Below, in pieces: positions 1-7,302 of a stretch of 22,360 nt of DNA. The DNA comes from JAUVDZ01 sp964346325. GTDB taxonomy: Bacteria > Patescibacteriota > Gracilibacteria > UBA1369 > PNNO01. The stretch lies in assembly GCA_964346325.1 (NCBI GenBank), contig CAYFUK010000016.1, positions 1 to 22,360 on the forward strand, given 5' to 3'. The notes beneath the pieces were generated by a model. It was given only the letters and a program-made list of their open reading frames with translations. It searched no databases and was not told the DNA's origin. Every line of letters starts with the position of its first letter. Position 1 is the stretch's first letter. The position numbers and the translations under genes were made by a program.

Positions 1-1
1 T

Positions 2-598
2 ATTGCAAATTCCCGAACTGTTCAAGGAAGATTGCGGAAATATTACAGGACTGACGCGCCCATTGTTTATCCGCCTGTTGATTTAAGTCGTTTTAAAGCG
101 GGACGTAAACATCAGAATTATTTTTTGATTGTTTCGACTTTAACACCGTATAAAAAGATTGACCTGGCAGTTAAGCTTTTTAATAAGATTAATAAACAAC
201 TGCTTATTATCGGCGATGGACCGCAACGTGAATATTTGCAATCAATTTCAGGGCCTAACATCCAGTTTTTGGGATTTAAAAGTGATAGGGAAACAGCTGA
301 ATATTTTATGAATTGCAGAGCATTTGTTTTTCCCGGAGAGGAAGATTTCGGAATCACACCTGTTGAAGCAATGGCTTGCGGCAAGCCGGTGTTAGCTTAT
401 GGACACGGAGGTGTAACAGAAACTGTGATTGCGGGTGAAACAGGCGAATTTTTCATGAAACCGAGTGTGGCATCCATGGAAGCGGGACTGGCCCGTTTAC
501 TTTTAAACGAAAAAAAATACAAACCAATGAAGATAAGGCAACAAGCGGAAAAATTTGACCAGTCAAAGTTTAAACGGAAGATAAAACAGCTAATTTAG
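2..598 (+). CDS. GT4-family glycosyltransferase, C-terminal part (5' end outside window)
   Basis: This is the donor-binding half of a GT-B glycosyltransferase of family GT4, which moves a sugar from a nucleotide-sugar donor to an acceptor, usually in cell-envelope polysaccharide synthesis at the cytoplasmic face. The frame is open to the window edge and the upstream residues (IANSRTVQGR) fit the family pattern before the YPPVD motif, so the TTG at 32 is an internal Leu and not the start. In the 198 visible residues there are a YPPVD motif, VSTLTPYKKIDLA (the usual 'vgRLvpyKr.dl' segment), and an E-x7-E donor-binding motif (EDFGITPVE) followed by MACGKPV and GGVTE. The acceptor-binding N-terminal half is missing only because the window begins here. 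The acceptor and sugar cannot be told from sequence. Confidence 0.88.
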   Translation: MANSRTVQGRLRKYYRTDAPIVYPPVDLSRFKAGRKHQNYFLIVSTLTPYKKIDLAVKLFNKINKQLLIIGDGPQREYLQSISGPNIQFLGFKSDRETAEYFMNCRAFVFPGEEDFGITPVEAMACGKPVLAYGHGGVTETVIAGETGEFFMKPSVASMEAGLARLLLNEKKYKPMKIRQQAEKFDQSKFKRKIKQLI

Positions 599-652
599 AA
601 TTTAAAAAAGTTCGCATAGATTTGTTTAGGGGATATTTTTTCTTCTTGAAGA

Positions 653-681
653 TTAACATTTAGTTTGCTATTTTTTATGCT
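653..681 (+). promoter_or_regulatory. Possible dnaX promoter
   Basis: TTAACA (653-658) is separated by 17 bases from TATGCT (676-681), and the dnaX ATG is 21 bases further on. The -10 is only a 4/6 match, so this is tentative. The 104-base gap between the glycosyltransferase and dnaX holds nothing else I can name. Confidence 0.3.
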
Positions 682-702
682 CAATCAACTAATTCTTCCA
701 GG

Positions 703-2235
703 ATGTCCGAAGTTTCGTTTTACCGCAGATACAGGCCGCAGAATTTCAACAATCTGGTTGGCCAGGATCACATAACAACCACAATTCAAAATGGTTTAAA
801 AGCGGGGCATCCGGCGCATGCTTACCTTTTTTGCGGACCGAGGGGAACGGGAAAAACATCTACTGCAAGGCTTTTGGCAAAAGCAATAAACTGCTTGAAT
901 TTAAGCGAAGATGCTGAACCGTGCGATAAATGCGAAATGTGCGAGTCAATCCGCGATGGAAATCTGATTGATTTGATTGAAATTGATGCCGCAAGTAATA
1001 GAGGTATTGATGAAATACGCGAACTTAAGGATAAAATTAATTTTGCGCCTACCAGAGCTAAAAACAAAATCTACATAATAGATGAAGTTCACATGCTCAC
1101 AAAAGAAGCTTTTAATGCTTTGTTAAAAACTCTGGAAGAGCCTCCTTCGCATGTTTACTTTGTTCTTGCAACAACGGAAAGTCATAAGGTTCCTGAAACA
1201 ATCATTTCAAGATGTCAGAGATTTGATTTTAAAAGAATCACTAAAAAAACAATTTCAACCCGGCTTATGTATATTGCGCAGATGGAAGAGATTGAAGCCG
1301 AAGAAGCCGCAGTTGAAGCAATCGCACACAGTGCCGACGGAGGGCTCAGGGATGCAATCGGGTTGCTGGAACAACTAACAACCGAAGGCAAACTGGAATT
1401 CGAAAGGGTTAGAGCTGTGCTTGGAATAACCGGAATAACAGTAATAGAATCATTTTATAAACATCTGAAAAACAATGAAACAAATGAAGCTCTGGGTATA
1501 ATTCAGGATTTATATTCTCAGGGGTCTGATTTAGTGCAATTTACAAAAGATTTTTTGGAACATCTGCGTTTGGAAATGCTTAAAGCAACTAAAAACGAAG
1601 ATTCCGCGGAAGTTAGCTATGCCCTGAATACAGCCGATATATTCCAGGATGCTTATAATAAATTAAAAATAACAACAATTCCCCAGTTGCCTTTAGAGAT
1701 GAGTGTTATCAAAACAACAATGCATACTGCGGATATAAGGGTAGCACCTGCAAAAGCTCAACCCAAAACGCCTCCTGTCCGCAAACATTCGGGAATAAAA
1801 CCAAATAAAGCTGAAAATCAAACCGAAAAAGAAACCGAAAAAATCCCGCTTACAATAACTTATGTTAAAGAAAACTGGCCAAGAGTACTTGAGCTTATTA
1901 AAACACCTTTCGTTCGAATGAGCTTTAAAGCCGGCAAACCAATCGGAGTTGAACACAATGAAATAACAATAGAATTCGACTCGAAATTCCACCGTGAACA
2001 AGTGGATAACACCGAAAACAAAGTTGAAATCGAAAATGCAATTGCACAGATTTTTGAGGACCCTGCAAAAGTGAAATATACTGTTGCCGAAGTTAAGCTT
2101 TCAGCCCCGGCACCTGAAAACAAAACCGACCCGGATTCAAAACCGGAGATTGATGATGATCGGAAAACAATGAATGAACCGGACACTGCAGATGCTGCTC
2201 TGGATATATTCGGGGGTGAGTTGATTGAAGAGTAA
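703..2235 (+). CDS. dnaX: DNA polymerase III subunit gamma/tau
   Basis: This is the clamp-loader ATPase that loads the sliding clamp and, through tau, ties the polymerases together at the fork. Visible motifs are Walker A GPRGTGKT (45-52), the zinc-module cysteines C64, C74, C77 and C80, Walker B IIDEVH (125-130), sensor-1 LATTES, and the SRC motif with its arginine finger (169-171). The clamp-loader collar domain follows to about residue 345. After that come a Lys/Pro/Glu-rich linker and a variable tau-like C-terminal region up to residue 510. The length is normal for a short bacterial DnaX. I saw no convincing slippery heptamer for a programmed gamma frameshift. No Shine-Dalgarno is present; AGG directly abuts the ATG. 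Confidence 0.96.
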   Translation: MSEVSFYRRYRPQNFNNLVGQDHITTTIQNGLKAGHPAHAYLFCGPRGTGKTSTARLLAKAINCLNLSEDAEPCDKCEMCESIRDGNLIDLIEIDAASNRGIDEIRELKDKINFAPTRAKNKIYIIDEVHMLTKEAFNALLKTLEEPPSHVYFVLATTESHKVPETIISRCQRFDFKRITKKTISTRLMYIAQMEEIEAEEAAVEAIAHSADGGLRDAIGLLEQLTTEGKLEFERVRAVLGITGITVIESFYKHLKNNETNEALGIIQDLYSQGSDLVQFTKDFLEHLRLEMLKATKNEDSAEVSYALNTADIFQDAYNKLKITTIPQLPLEMSVIKTTMHTADIRVAPAKAQPKTPPVRKHSGIKPNKAENQTEKETEKIPLTITYVKENWPRVLELIKTPFVRMSFKAGKPIGVEHNEITIEFDSKFHREQVDNTENKVEIENAIAQIFEDPAKVKYTVAEVKLSAPAPENKTDPDSKPEIDDDRKTMNEPDTADAALDIFGGELIEE

Positions 2236-2238
2236 TTA

Positions 2239-2420
2239 TCAATCCACCAAATCCTTTTTAATAAACATATTTATAGCTTCAAAAGTCGGATTTTTCAGAT
2301 CTCCGAAATACTGGGATATCTTGTTTCAAGATGAGGAATGGGCTCGTCCCGGGTCATCCACTCTTTTGCAAGTTTGTGTGCAATATATTCAACTTCTTTT
2401 ATTGTTAAAATTCTGATCAT
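2239..2420 (-). pseudogene. Fic/Doc (death-on-curing) toxin remnant
   Basis: Reading - from the ATG at 2420 gives 41 residues starting MIRILTIKEVEYIAHKL and including DEPIPHLETRYP, then a TGA at 2297-2295. From memory of the family, this closely matches the N-terminus of death-on-curing toxins common in CPR genomes. Immediately after, in another frame, QYFGDLKNPTFEAINMFIKK runs to a TGA at 2241-2239, and this resembles the C-terminus of the same family. Doc proteins are about 125-140 residues, so roughly 70-80 middle residues are gone. They include the catalytic HPFxxGNKR Fic motif that would AMPylate or phosphorylate the target. The remnant cannot be an active toxin. It ends three bases from the dnaX stop, and no antitoxin gene is visible. 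A rapidly evolving short ORF is the alternative, but two family-like ends in the correct order argue for decay. Confidence 0.62.
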
Positions 2421-2430
2421 TGGCTTAATT

Positions 2431-2454
2431 TTTGGTTAACATATGTTAACCAAA
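2431..2454. promoter_or_regulatory. 24-bp perfect palindrome, probable operator
   Basis: The half-site TTTGGTTAACAT is followed directly by its exact reverse complement, with no spacer. It lies 10 bases upstream of the Doc remnant's ATG and 17 bases beyond the ligA stop. Neither side carries a U-tract, so it does not look like an intrinsic terminator. The position fits the binding site of an autoregulating toxin-antitoxin repressor, or of another dimeric regulator. Confidence 0.6.
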
Positions 2455-2471
2455 TACATCACAGGCCGGGA

Positions 2472-4571
2472 TCATTTTATCATCTTTACAAAATCCTGTT
2501 CTTCTATTACCTCAACTCCCGATTCCTGCGCCTTCTTAAATTTAGATCCGGGATTTTTGCCTACAACAAGATAATCCGTTTTGCCGCTTACCGAACTTTG
2601 AACATGTCCGCCGGCTTCGGAAATCATTTGTTTTGCCTGTGAACGTGTAACAGATTCAAGAGTTCCGGTTAATACAAACGACTTACCTGTAATTCCCTTT
2701 TTTTCTTTTGTTTTTGTGACAAATAAAGTAACACCAACATCTTTAAACTTACTTAACAATAATCGATTTTGTTTATTTTTGAACCATTCATGGACTTCGC
2801 CGGCAACTTTTTCGCCGACACCTTCAATATTCTCAAGATCATCCAAAGTTACTTTGTCTAAAGTTGAAACCAAATCTTCGGGAGTCAGAACAATCTGATC
2901 ATTCACATCAATCTCATCATCTTCTTCTCCGAATAATCTTGCCTGAGCCTCGGTTTTTGTTGAATTACGCACAAGATTTTTGGCAATAAACTTAGCCAGG
3001 TCATGACTCGATTTTTCGCCCATATATCTTATTCCGAGTCCGTATAAAAAACGCTCCAAAGAAGTATGCCGGGAATTTTGAATGGATTTGTAAACATTGT
3101 TTGCGCGTTTTTCTTTGAATAAAGGCAAATTCATAAAATCTGAAGGATACAAAGTAAATATATCGGCCCGATCTTTTATAAGATCAAAATCAATAAGTTG
3201 ATCAACCACTTTCTCTCCAAGGCCGTCAATATTTAAAGCACCTTTAGAAACAAAATGATAAAAGTTCTGACGCTGTTTTGCCGGACACTCGGGATTTATA
3301 CAGCGATATGCAGCTTCACCTTCTTTACGCTCCACTTCACCTTCGCAAACCGGACACTTTGAAGGAAATTTGAACTTTTTTTCATCTCCCTCACGCATAT
3401 CTTTTAATACTTCCACAACTTCGGGAATCACATCCCCGGCTTTTTGTATAATTACGGTATCCCCTATTCTTACATCTTTTTTGGCTATTTCATCTTCGTT
3501 GTGAAGGGTTGCGCGGCTGATTGTTGAACCTGCAACAAGAGTAGGTGTAAGATGTGCAACAGGAGTAAGAGCACCTGTTCTGCCGACCTGAACCTGAATA
3601 TCTTCAACAACGCTTGTGGCCTGCTCCGCAGGGAATTTATACGCAATCATAAAACGAGGGAATTTTGCCGTATATCCCATTTTTTTGTGCTGATCGCGAC
3701 TATTTACTTTTATAACAATCCCATCAACTTCATAAGGCATTTTATCGCGCTTATCGTGCCAGCTTTCGCAAAATTTAATCACTTCATCAATTGTTTTACA
3801 TTTTTTCCATTCCGGATTAGCCTTAAGTCCGAGCCTTTTGAATTCTTTTAATATATCTTCCTGAAATTTAATATCTTCTTTTTTGGAATATCTTCCTATT
3901 TCATAAAAAAAACCGTCCAGATTACGATTTGCAGCAACTTTTGGGTCCAATTGGCGTATTGTTCCGGCTGCCGCGTTCCGCGGATTAGCAAACGGTTCCT
4001 CGCCTTTTTCTTCATGCTGCTTATTTATTTTTTCAAAACTTTTTTTTGGAAGATAAACTTCACCCGAAGCCTCTATATCAACCGCCTCATTAAGTTCAAG
4101 AGGAATTGATTCTATTGTTTTAACGGTATGTGTTACATCTTCACCTTCTATACCGTTTCCCCGGGTTAATGCGCGAATATATTTTCCGTTTTGATAATGA
4201 ACGGTAATGTTTAGCCCATCGATCTTTAACTCACATATAAATTCAACTTTTTCACCGGGTACAAGTTTTGTTATGCGCTCGGCCCATTCGCGCACTTCTT
4301 CATCCGAAAAAGCATCCTGAAGACTTTTTTTGGGTGTTAAATGCTTAACTTTATTAAACTTACCGGACAAAGCGGATCCGACTCTTTGTGTTGGAGAATC
4401 AGGTATAACAAGATCGGGAAACCGGTTTTCAAGTTCTACCAATTCCTTTTTTAAAGAATCACGAACAGCCTCGGACACATTTGATTTATCCAGAACAAAA
4501 TATTCGTAATTGCGCTTTTTTATTTCTTCACGAAGTTTTTTTATTCTTTGTTCAGCTTTTGCTTTATTCAT
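2472..4571 (-). CDS. ligA: NAD-dependent DNA ligase
   Basis: LigA seals nicks using NAD+, joining Okazaki fragments and completing repair. Domains in order are: domain Ia (about 1-70); the nucleotidyltransferase domain with ELKIDG, where K116 is the adenylated lysine; the OB fold; a four-Cys zinc finger (CPVC...CINPEC); helix-hairpin-helix repeats; and a C-terminal BRCT (about 622-699). At 699 residues it is slightly longer than the usual ~670, mainly from an acidic insertion in the HhH region (near RLFGEEDDEID). In domain Ia, aligning to E. coli Y22/H23/D32/Y35/D36 gives Y24, F25, E34, R37 and D38, so three of five NMN-contacting residues differ. The usual PMLSL is PKKSL. The start at 4571 puts it 49 bases from the divergent gene at 4621; a TATATT at 4590-4585 (-) could be its -10, which would give a very short leader. 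Confidence 0.96.
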   Translation of the reverse strand: MNKAKAEQRIKKLREEIKKRNYEYFVLDKSNVSEAVRDSLKKELVELENRFPDLVIPDSPTQRVGSALSGKFNKVKHLTPKKSLQDAFSDEEVREWAERITKLVPGEKVEFICELKIDGLNITVHYQNGKYIRALTRGNGIEGEDVTHTVKTIESIPLELNEAVDIEASGEVYLPKKSFEKINKQHEEKGEEPFANPRNAAAGTIRQLDPKVAANRNLDGFFYEIGRYSKKEDIKFQEDILKEFKRLGLKANPEWKKCKTIDEVIKFCESWHDKRDKMPYEVDGIVIKVNSRDQHKKMGYTAKFPRFMIAYKFPAEQATSVVEDIQVQVGRTGALTPVAHLTPTLVAGSTISRATLHNEDEIAKKDVRIGDTVIIQKAGDVIPEVVEVLKDMREGDEKKFKFPSKCPVCEGEVERKEGEAAYRCINPECPAKQRQNFYHFVSKGALNIDGLGEKVVDQLIDFDLIKDRADIFTLYPSDFMNLPLFKEKRANNVYKSIQNSRHTSLERFLYGLGIRYMGEKSSHDLAKFIAKNLVRNSTKTEAQARLFGEEDDEIDVNDQIVLTPEDLVSTLDKVTLDDLENIEGVGEKVAGEVHEWFKNKQNRLLLSKFKDVGVTLFVTKTKEKKGITGKSFVLTGTLESVTRSQAKQMISEAGGHVQSSVSGKTDYLVVGKNPGSKFKKAQESGVEVIEEQDFVKMIK

Positions 4572-4578
4572 TAAAATT

Positions 4579-4587
4579 TGGTATAAT
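4579..4587 (+). promoter_or_regulatory. Extended -10 promoter in the ligA / 4621 divergent gap
   Basis: TGGTATAAT is a perfect extended -10 element (TGnTATAAT), 33 bases before the ATG at 4621. The -35 position holds only TTGCTT. It overlaps a possible ligA -10 on the other strand, so the two promoters may compete. Confidence 0.6.
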
Positions 4588-4620
4588 ATAGAGAAAAATA
4601 AACCTAAATCATTATATCAA

Positions 4621-5016
4621 ATGGATAATAAAAAACTAGTGGATGACACTCTGGTTAACAAAGGTGTTGAGGAAAATGTTCAGCAAATGATAAATAAACC
4701 GCAGATTGATCCTACGGGAATTGATGACAGTGATCTTGAATTTATGGAAAAAGTTATTGCAATGGTTGAAAACGGCACAATAAACGTACATACTCCCGCA
4801 ACTCTGATTAATAAAGAAGTTTATAATAATCTGGATGAACAGGCACAGGGAAAAACCGATTTGAATGCCGTTAATCTTCTTACCGATATACGGCAGATTA
4901 AAAATCTGTGGGATATGGGAGATCGCGAAAGCTTTCAGATTAAGAATCTGATTGAAAGAATGCGCCACACAAAGCAAAGAGTGGAAAAAGAAATCGGTGA
5001 TTGTTTTATAATCTAA
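4621..5016 (+). CDS. Conserved hypothetical protein, CPR-type
   Basis: This is a 131-residue soluble acidic protein with no signal peptide or membrane segment. The open frame extends back to 4510, but that part lies antisense inside ligA and upstream of the extended -10 at 4582, so the ATG at 4621 (MDNKKLV) is preferred. The region from about 37 to 131 (DLEFMEKVIAMVENGTI..., then LLTDIRQIKNLWDMG, ending EKEIGDCFII) looks mostly helical. It recalls a family of unknown function seen widely in CPR genomes; that is memory, not a search. It is the first of three consecutive unknown genes and ends five bases before the next start. I assign no function. Confidence 0.8.
   Translation: MDNKKLVDDTLVNKGVEENVQQMINKPQIDPTGIDDSDLEFMEKVIAMVENGTINVHTPATLINKEVYNNLDEQAQGKTDLNAVNLLTDIRQIKNLWDMGDRESFQIKNLIERMRHTKQRVEKEIGDCFII
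5007..5012 (+). promoter_or_regulatory. -10 element inside the end of the upstream gene
   Basis: A perfect TATAAT overlaps the last codons of the gene ending at 5016 and ends 10 bases before the ATG at 5022. A transcript starting here would be nearly leaderless. No -35 match is visible, so it is a weak call. Confidence 0.35.
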
Positions 5017-5021
5017 AAAAA

Positions 5022-5846
5022 ATGGGGGAAACAGGAGGGCCAAAGCCTTCACAAAAACGACCTGAAACTACTCCGGAACCTGCAGCAGATGAAAAACCGA
5101 CTCAAAAACCTGCGGGTGATGCTGAAAAAGCAAAACGAAAAAAAGAACAGGCAAAAGAGGAAGTAAGCAAAACTACATCGGACAAACTCAAAGAGGCGTT
5201 CGGAGGCATGGATTTTGTAGGGAGTGTAAAAGGGGTTATGGAATCGTGGGCAAATTTATGGAAGCTCATACTTAGTATGAGTGATGAATTTGATAACTTT
5301 AAATTCGAACAAGACCCGGTAAAAATGCAAAAAATTCTCACTAAATGGGAAAAAAAAATAAAGGTCCCTGAAATTGGAAATAAAGAATCACTTAAAACCT
5401 CAATTGAAAAACCGAAAAAAGACGAAAAACTCGTTGATTATCTTTACAGAAGCATTGGACTTGCGAAACCGGATGTAAGTAAAATCAAACCTGAAACAAA
5501 ATCGGTTAAACTGCCTCATTTGATAATGCAATTAAAAAAATCATTGACTTATAATTCAGGCAGAAAATCCATTACGGAAAATTTTAAAAAGAAAAACCCA
5601 ATATTTTTTAAAGGAGATATGGTTGTGTTAAGAGATAAATTAAGAAAAGGCGCTGATCAGTATAATGCCGGTTTTGTTGTGGCAATGAGCGGTACAAGTG
5701 TTTATATAAGAAATAATGAAAGCGATAAACCAAAAAAATACCCTGCGGCACAATTATTTGTTGCATTTCATATTCCGGGAAATAATCAAAATGGAAAAGT
5801 TCCCGAATATCCGGGGCAAAAAGTAAAGAAGAAGAAGAAAGGGTAA
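5022..5846 (+). CDS. Hypothetical lysine-rich protein with possible SH3/KOW-like domain
   Basis: I do not recognise this gene. The ATG at 5022 is preferred over an in-frame TTG at 5001 that overlaps the upstream gene. The 274 residues divide into a disordered Pro/Lys/Glu/Ala-rich region (1-55), a helical part (56-150) with an aromatic stretch around MESWANLWKLILSM, a basic linker, and a beta-rich segment (about 194-250: IFFKGDMVVLRDKL, AGFVVAMSGTSVYIR, PAAQLFVAF). The last segment resembles a small SH3/KOW barrel. The C-terminus is a lysine tail. There is no membrane helix or signal peptide. The high positive charge and the barrel-like module would suit nucleic-acid or protein binding, which is inference only. 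Confidence 0.75.
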   Translation: MGETGGPKPSQKRPETTPEPAADEKPTQKPAGDAEKAKRKKEQAKEEVSKTTSDKLKEAFGGMDFVGSVKGVMESWANLWKLILSMSDEFDNFKFEQDPVKMQKILTKWEKKIKVPEIGNKESLKTSIEKPKKDEKLVDYLYRSIGLAKPDVSKIKPETKSVKLPHLIMQLKKSLTYNSGRKSITENFKKKNPIFFKGDMVVLRDKLRKGADQYNAGFVVAMSGTSVYIRNNESDKPKKYPAAQLFVAFHIPGNNQNGKVPEYPGQKVKKKKKG

Positions 5847-5848
5847 AG

Positions 5849-5878
5849 TTGACACATACATGTATTTGTATGTATAAT
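5849..5878 (+). promoter_or_regulatory. Strong sigma-70-type promoter with inverted repeat in the spacer
   Basis: TTGACA (5849-5854) and TATAAT (5873-5878) are both perfect consensus with an 18-base spacer, 24 bases before the ATG at 5902. The spacer carries ACATACA (5854-5860), repeated as its exact reverse complement TGTATGT (5867-5873), and a nested 10-bp palindrome ATACATGTAT (5856-5865). A dimeric repressor binding there would cover both promoter boxes. Confidence 0.75.
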
Positions 5879-5901
5879 ATATTAGTAAAATAATAAAAAT
5901 T

Positions 5902-6441
5902 ATGGCTGATTCAAATACACAAAATAATCAGAATGGTGACGACCGGAAAGTTGTAAATTTAACCAATGTTCAAAAATTGGAAGAAGAATCTGCGAAAGAT
6001 TCAGACATACTTGCTGCCGAAGATGAGCTTTTAGGCTTAAACAAGCCTGTTACTTCAGGGAGCCGGGGGCAGAAAAACACTTCGCAGTTTCATATACCTC
6101 AATTGGTAAAGCAGGAATATCCTGATTTGATTCCGTTAATTCTGAACACCGAATCGATGGATGACGAAGAACGCGAGTACTGGTTTCAGATTCTACCTAT
6201 AATGACCGACGATCAGGTTCAAAAACTAAAAAATATTCTTGTTAATGAAAAAAAACAATTGGCTAAACTGGATGCCGAGTATGAAGCCGAGCTTGCAAAA
6301 ATAAATGAAAAACACTTATCGGAATGGCAGGCCTTTGAAAACAAACAATTCAAGGAAAAACTGGAAAAGAAAGAAAAAGCCCATGAACAAAAAGAAAGTT
6401 CATTGGAAGAAGATCTGCTCAATAAACTGAGTGATCTTTAG
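5902..6441 (+). CDS. Conserved hypothetical acidic coiled-coil protein
   Basis: This is a soluble 179-residue protein. Residues 1-60 are polar and probably disordered. A compact middle part (about 62-108: FHIPQLVKQEYPDLIPLIL, then DDEEREYWFQILPIMTDDQV) leads into a long charged coiled coil (about 108-172), rich in Lys/Glu/Gln. The segment around EREYWFQILPIM and the following helix recalls a lineage-conserved CPR family of unknown function; that is from memory. It has its own near-consensus promoter, so it can be expressed apart from the two unknown genes before it. It converges with sortase, with four bases between the stops. No function assigned. Confidence 0.8.
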   Translation: MADSNTQNNQNGDDRKVVNLTNVQKLEEESAKDSDILAAEDELLGLNKPVTSGSRGQKNTSQFHIPQLVKQEYPDLIPLILNTESMDDEEREYWFQILPIMTDDQVQKLKNILVNEKKQLAKLDAEYEAELAKINEKHLSEWQAFENKQFKEKLEKKEKAHEQKESSLEEDLLNKLSDL

Positions 6442-6445
6442 TTTT

Positions 6446-7270
6446 TTATACGGGCCTTGCCAAAACTATAAGCCTTTTTAAGTTTGTACCGACAGGTGTG
6501 CAGGTTATTAAGGTTAAACGATCTTCACCTTCCTGAGTCAAAATATCCACCTGCGTAGGCAAAACAACTTTGGTTTCATACACTTCGAATTCATATCGAT
6601 CCTGTTCATGATAAACATATATTTTATCGCCTATCTGAACATCATGAAGCAAAGCAAAAACATCTTTAAAACGTCCCGGATCCCACGCAAAATATGAACT
6701 GTGCCCGGTTACAACCATATTTCCTTCTTCATCCGGGAATGCGGTTTCGGGATAATGCACAACGCCGTCGCGAAGAGCCTCCTGAATCTGCTGTTCAAGA
6801 AGTCCCCAGTCACGTTTGATTAAAGCTTCAGAACTTATTGTAACAACAGGTACGTTTTTACCTATTCTCGGTATAACAATTCTTGTATCGGGCGGATTCA
6901 CCTCAATATTTAAATCCGGAATTTGTTTTTTCTGGACTTCGGGATCTTTGCTTATTTTCATCAAATCATTGCTGCCGCGTATCGGAAGTGTATATTCCTG
7001 CTCCTGCTGTTCCGTTTTAAAAAAACCGAGTTTGTTTAATATCAAAGTACTATACGCATTCCAGTTCATAACAAAAAACAATACAATAAAAATTATCGCA
7101 GCACTTGATAAAAATCGTAAAAAACCCCATATTCTGTCCGCTAAACTTTCCTCTTTTAAACCTTCGGGATCATTCTGTAAAGTTTTATGATATTTTTGAA
7201 CTTTTTTCTCGGAAACTTCAGGTTCTATATGTAATGTGTAATGTTTTTTTTTCGGCTTCTCTTTTGGCAT
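6446..7270 (-). CDS. Sortase, membrane-anchored
   Basis: Sortases are cysteine transpeptidases on the outer face of the membrane that cleave a C-terminal sorting motif and attach the protein to the wall or to another protein. The 274 residues show a Lys-rich cytoplasmic N-terminus, one membrane helix (about 51-69), a linker, and the beta-barrel with the full catalytic set: His190 in VVTGHSSYF, Cys257 in LITCTPVG, and Arg266 in NLKRLIV. The subclass is unclear; the long N-terminal extension and TGHSSYF are like other CPR sortases. It follows mnmA by 24 bases on the same strand but also has its own extended -10 box. No classical LPXTG protein is in the window; the cupredoxin's SGPE tail is the only candidate substrate. 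Confidence 0.93.
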   Translation of the reverse strand: MPKEKPKKKHYTLHIEPEVSEKKVQKYHKTLQNDPEGLKEESLADRIWGFLRFLSSAAIIFIVLFFVMNWNAYSTLILNKLGFFKTEQQEQEYTLPIRGSNDLMKISKDPEVQKKQIPDLNIEVNPPDTRIVIPRIGKNVPVVTISSEALIKRDWGLLEQQIQEALRDGVVHYPETAFPDEEGNMVVTGHSSYFAWDPGRFKDVFALLHDVQIGDKIYVYHEQDRYEFEVYETKVVLPTQVDILTQEGEDRLTLITCTPVGTNLKRLIVLARPV

Positions 7271-7293
7271 AAGAAAGTTTAAAAGTGTTATAT

Positions 7294-7302
7294 ATTATAC
7301 CA
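7294..7302 (-). promoter_or_regulatory. Extended -10 promoter for sortase
   Basis: On the - strand this reads TGGTATAAT, a perfect extended -10 identical to the one before 4621. It overlaps the mnmA stop codon and lies 23 bases before the sortase ATG. The sortase can therefore be transcribed independently of mnmA. Confidence 0.55.

Noticed and set aside
1800..1850. A-rich stretch in dnaX as a programmed frameshift site for gamma
   Set aside because: The runs (A5 and A6) do not form a proper slippery heptamer in the reading frame and no stimulating hairpin was evident.
2225..2416. A 63-codon + strand ORF after dnaX
   Set aside because: It overlaps the dnaX end and lies antisense to the Fic/Doc remnant, whose - strand translation is family-like.
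2431..2454. The palindrome as an intrinsic terminator for ligA
   Set aside because: The hairpin is AT-rich and followed by A residues, not U residues, on the ligA strand.
4510..4620. N-terminal extension of the gene at 4621
   Set aside because: It lies antisense within ligA and upstream of the extended -10 element, and its sequence is unlike the rest of the protein.
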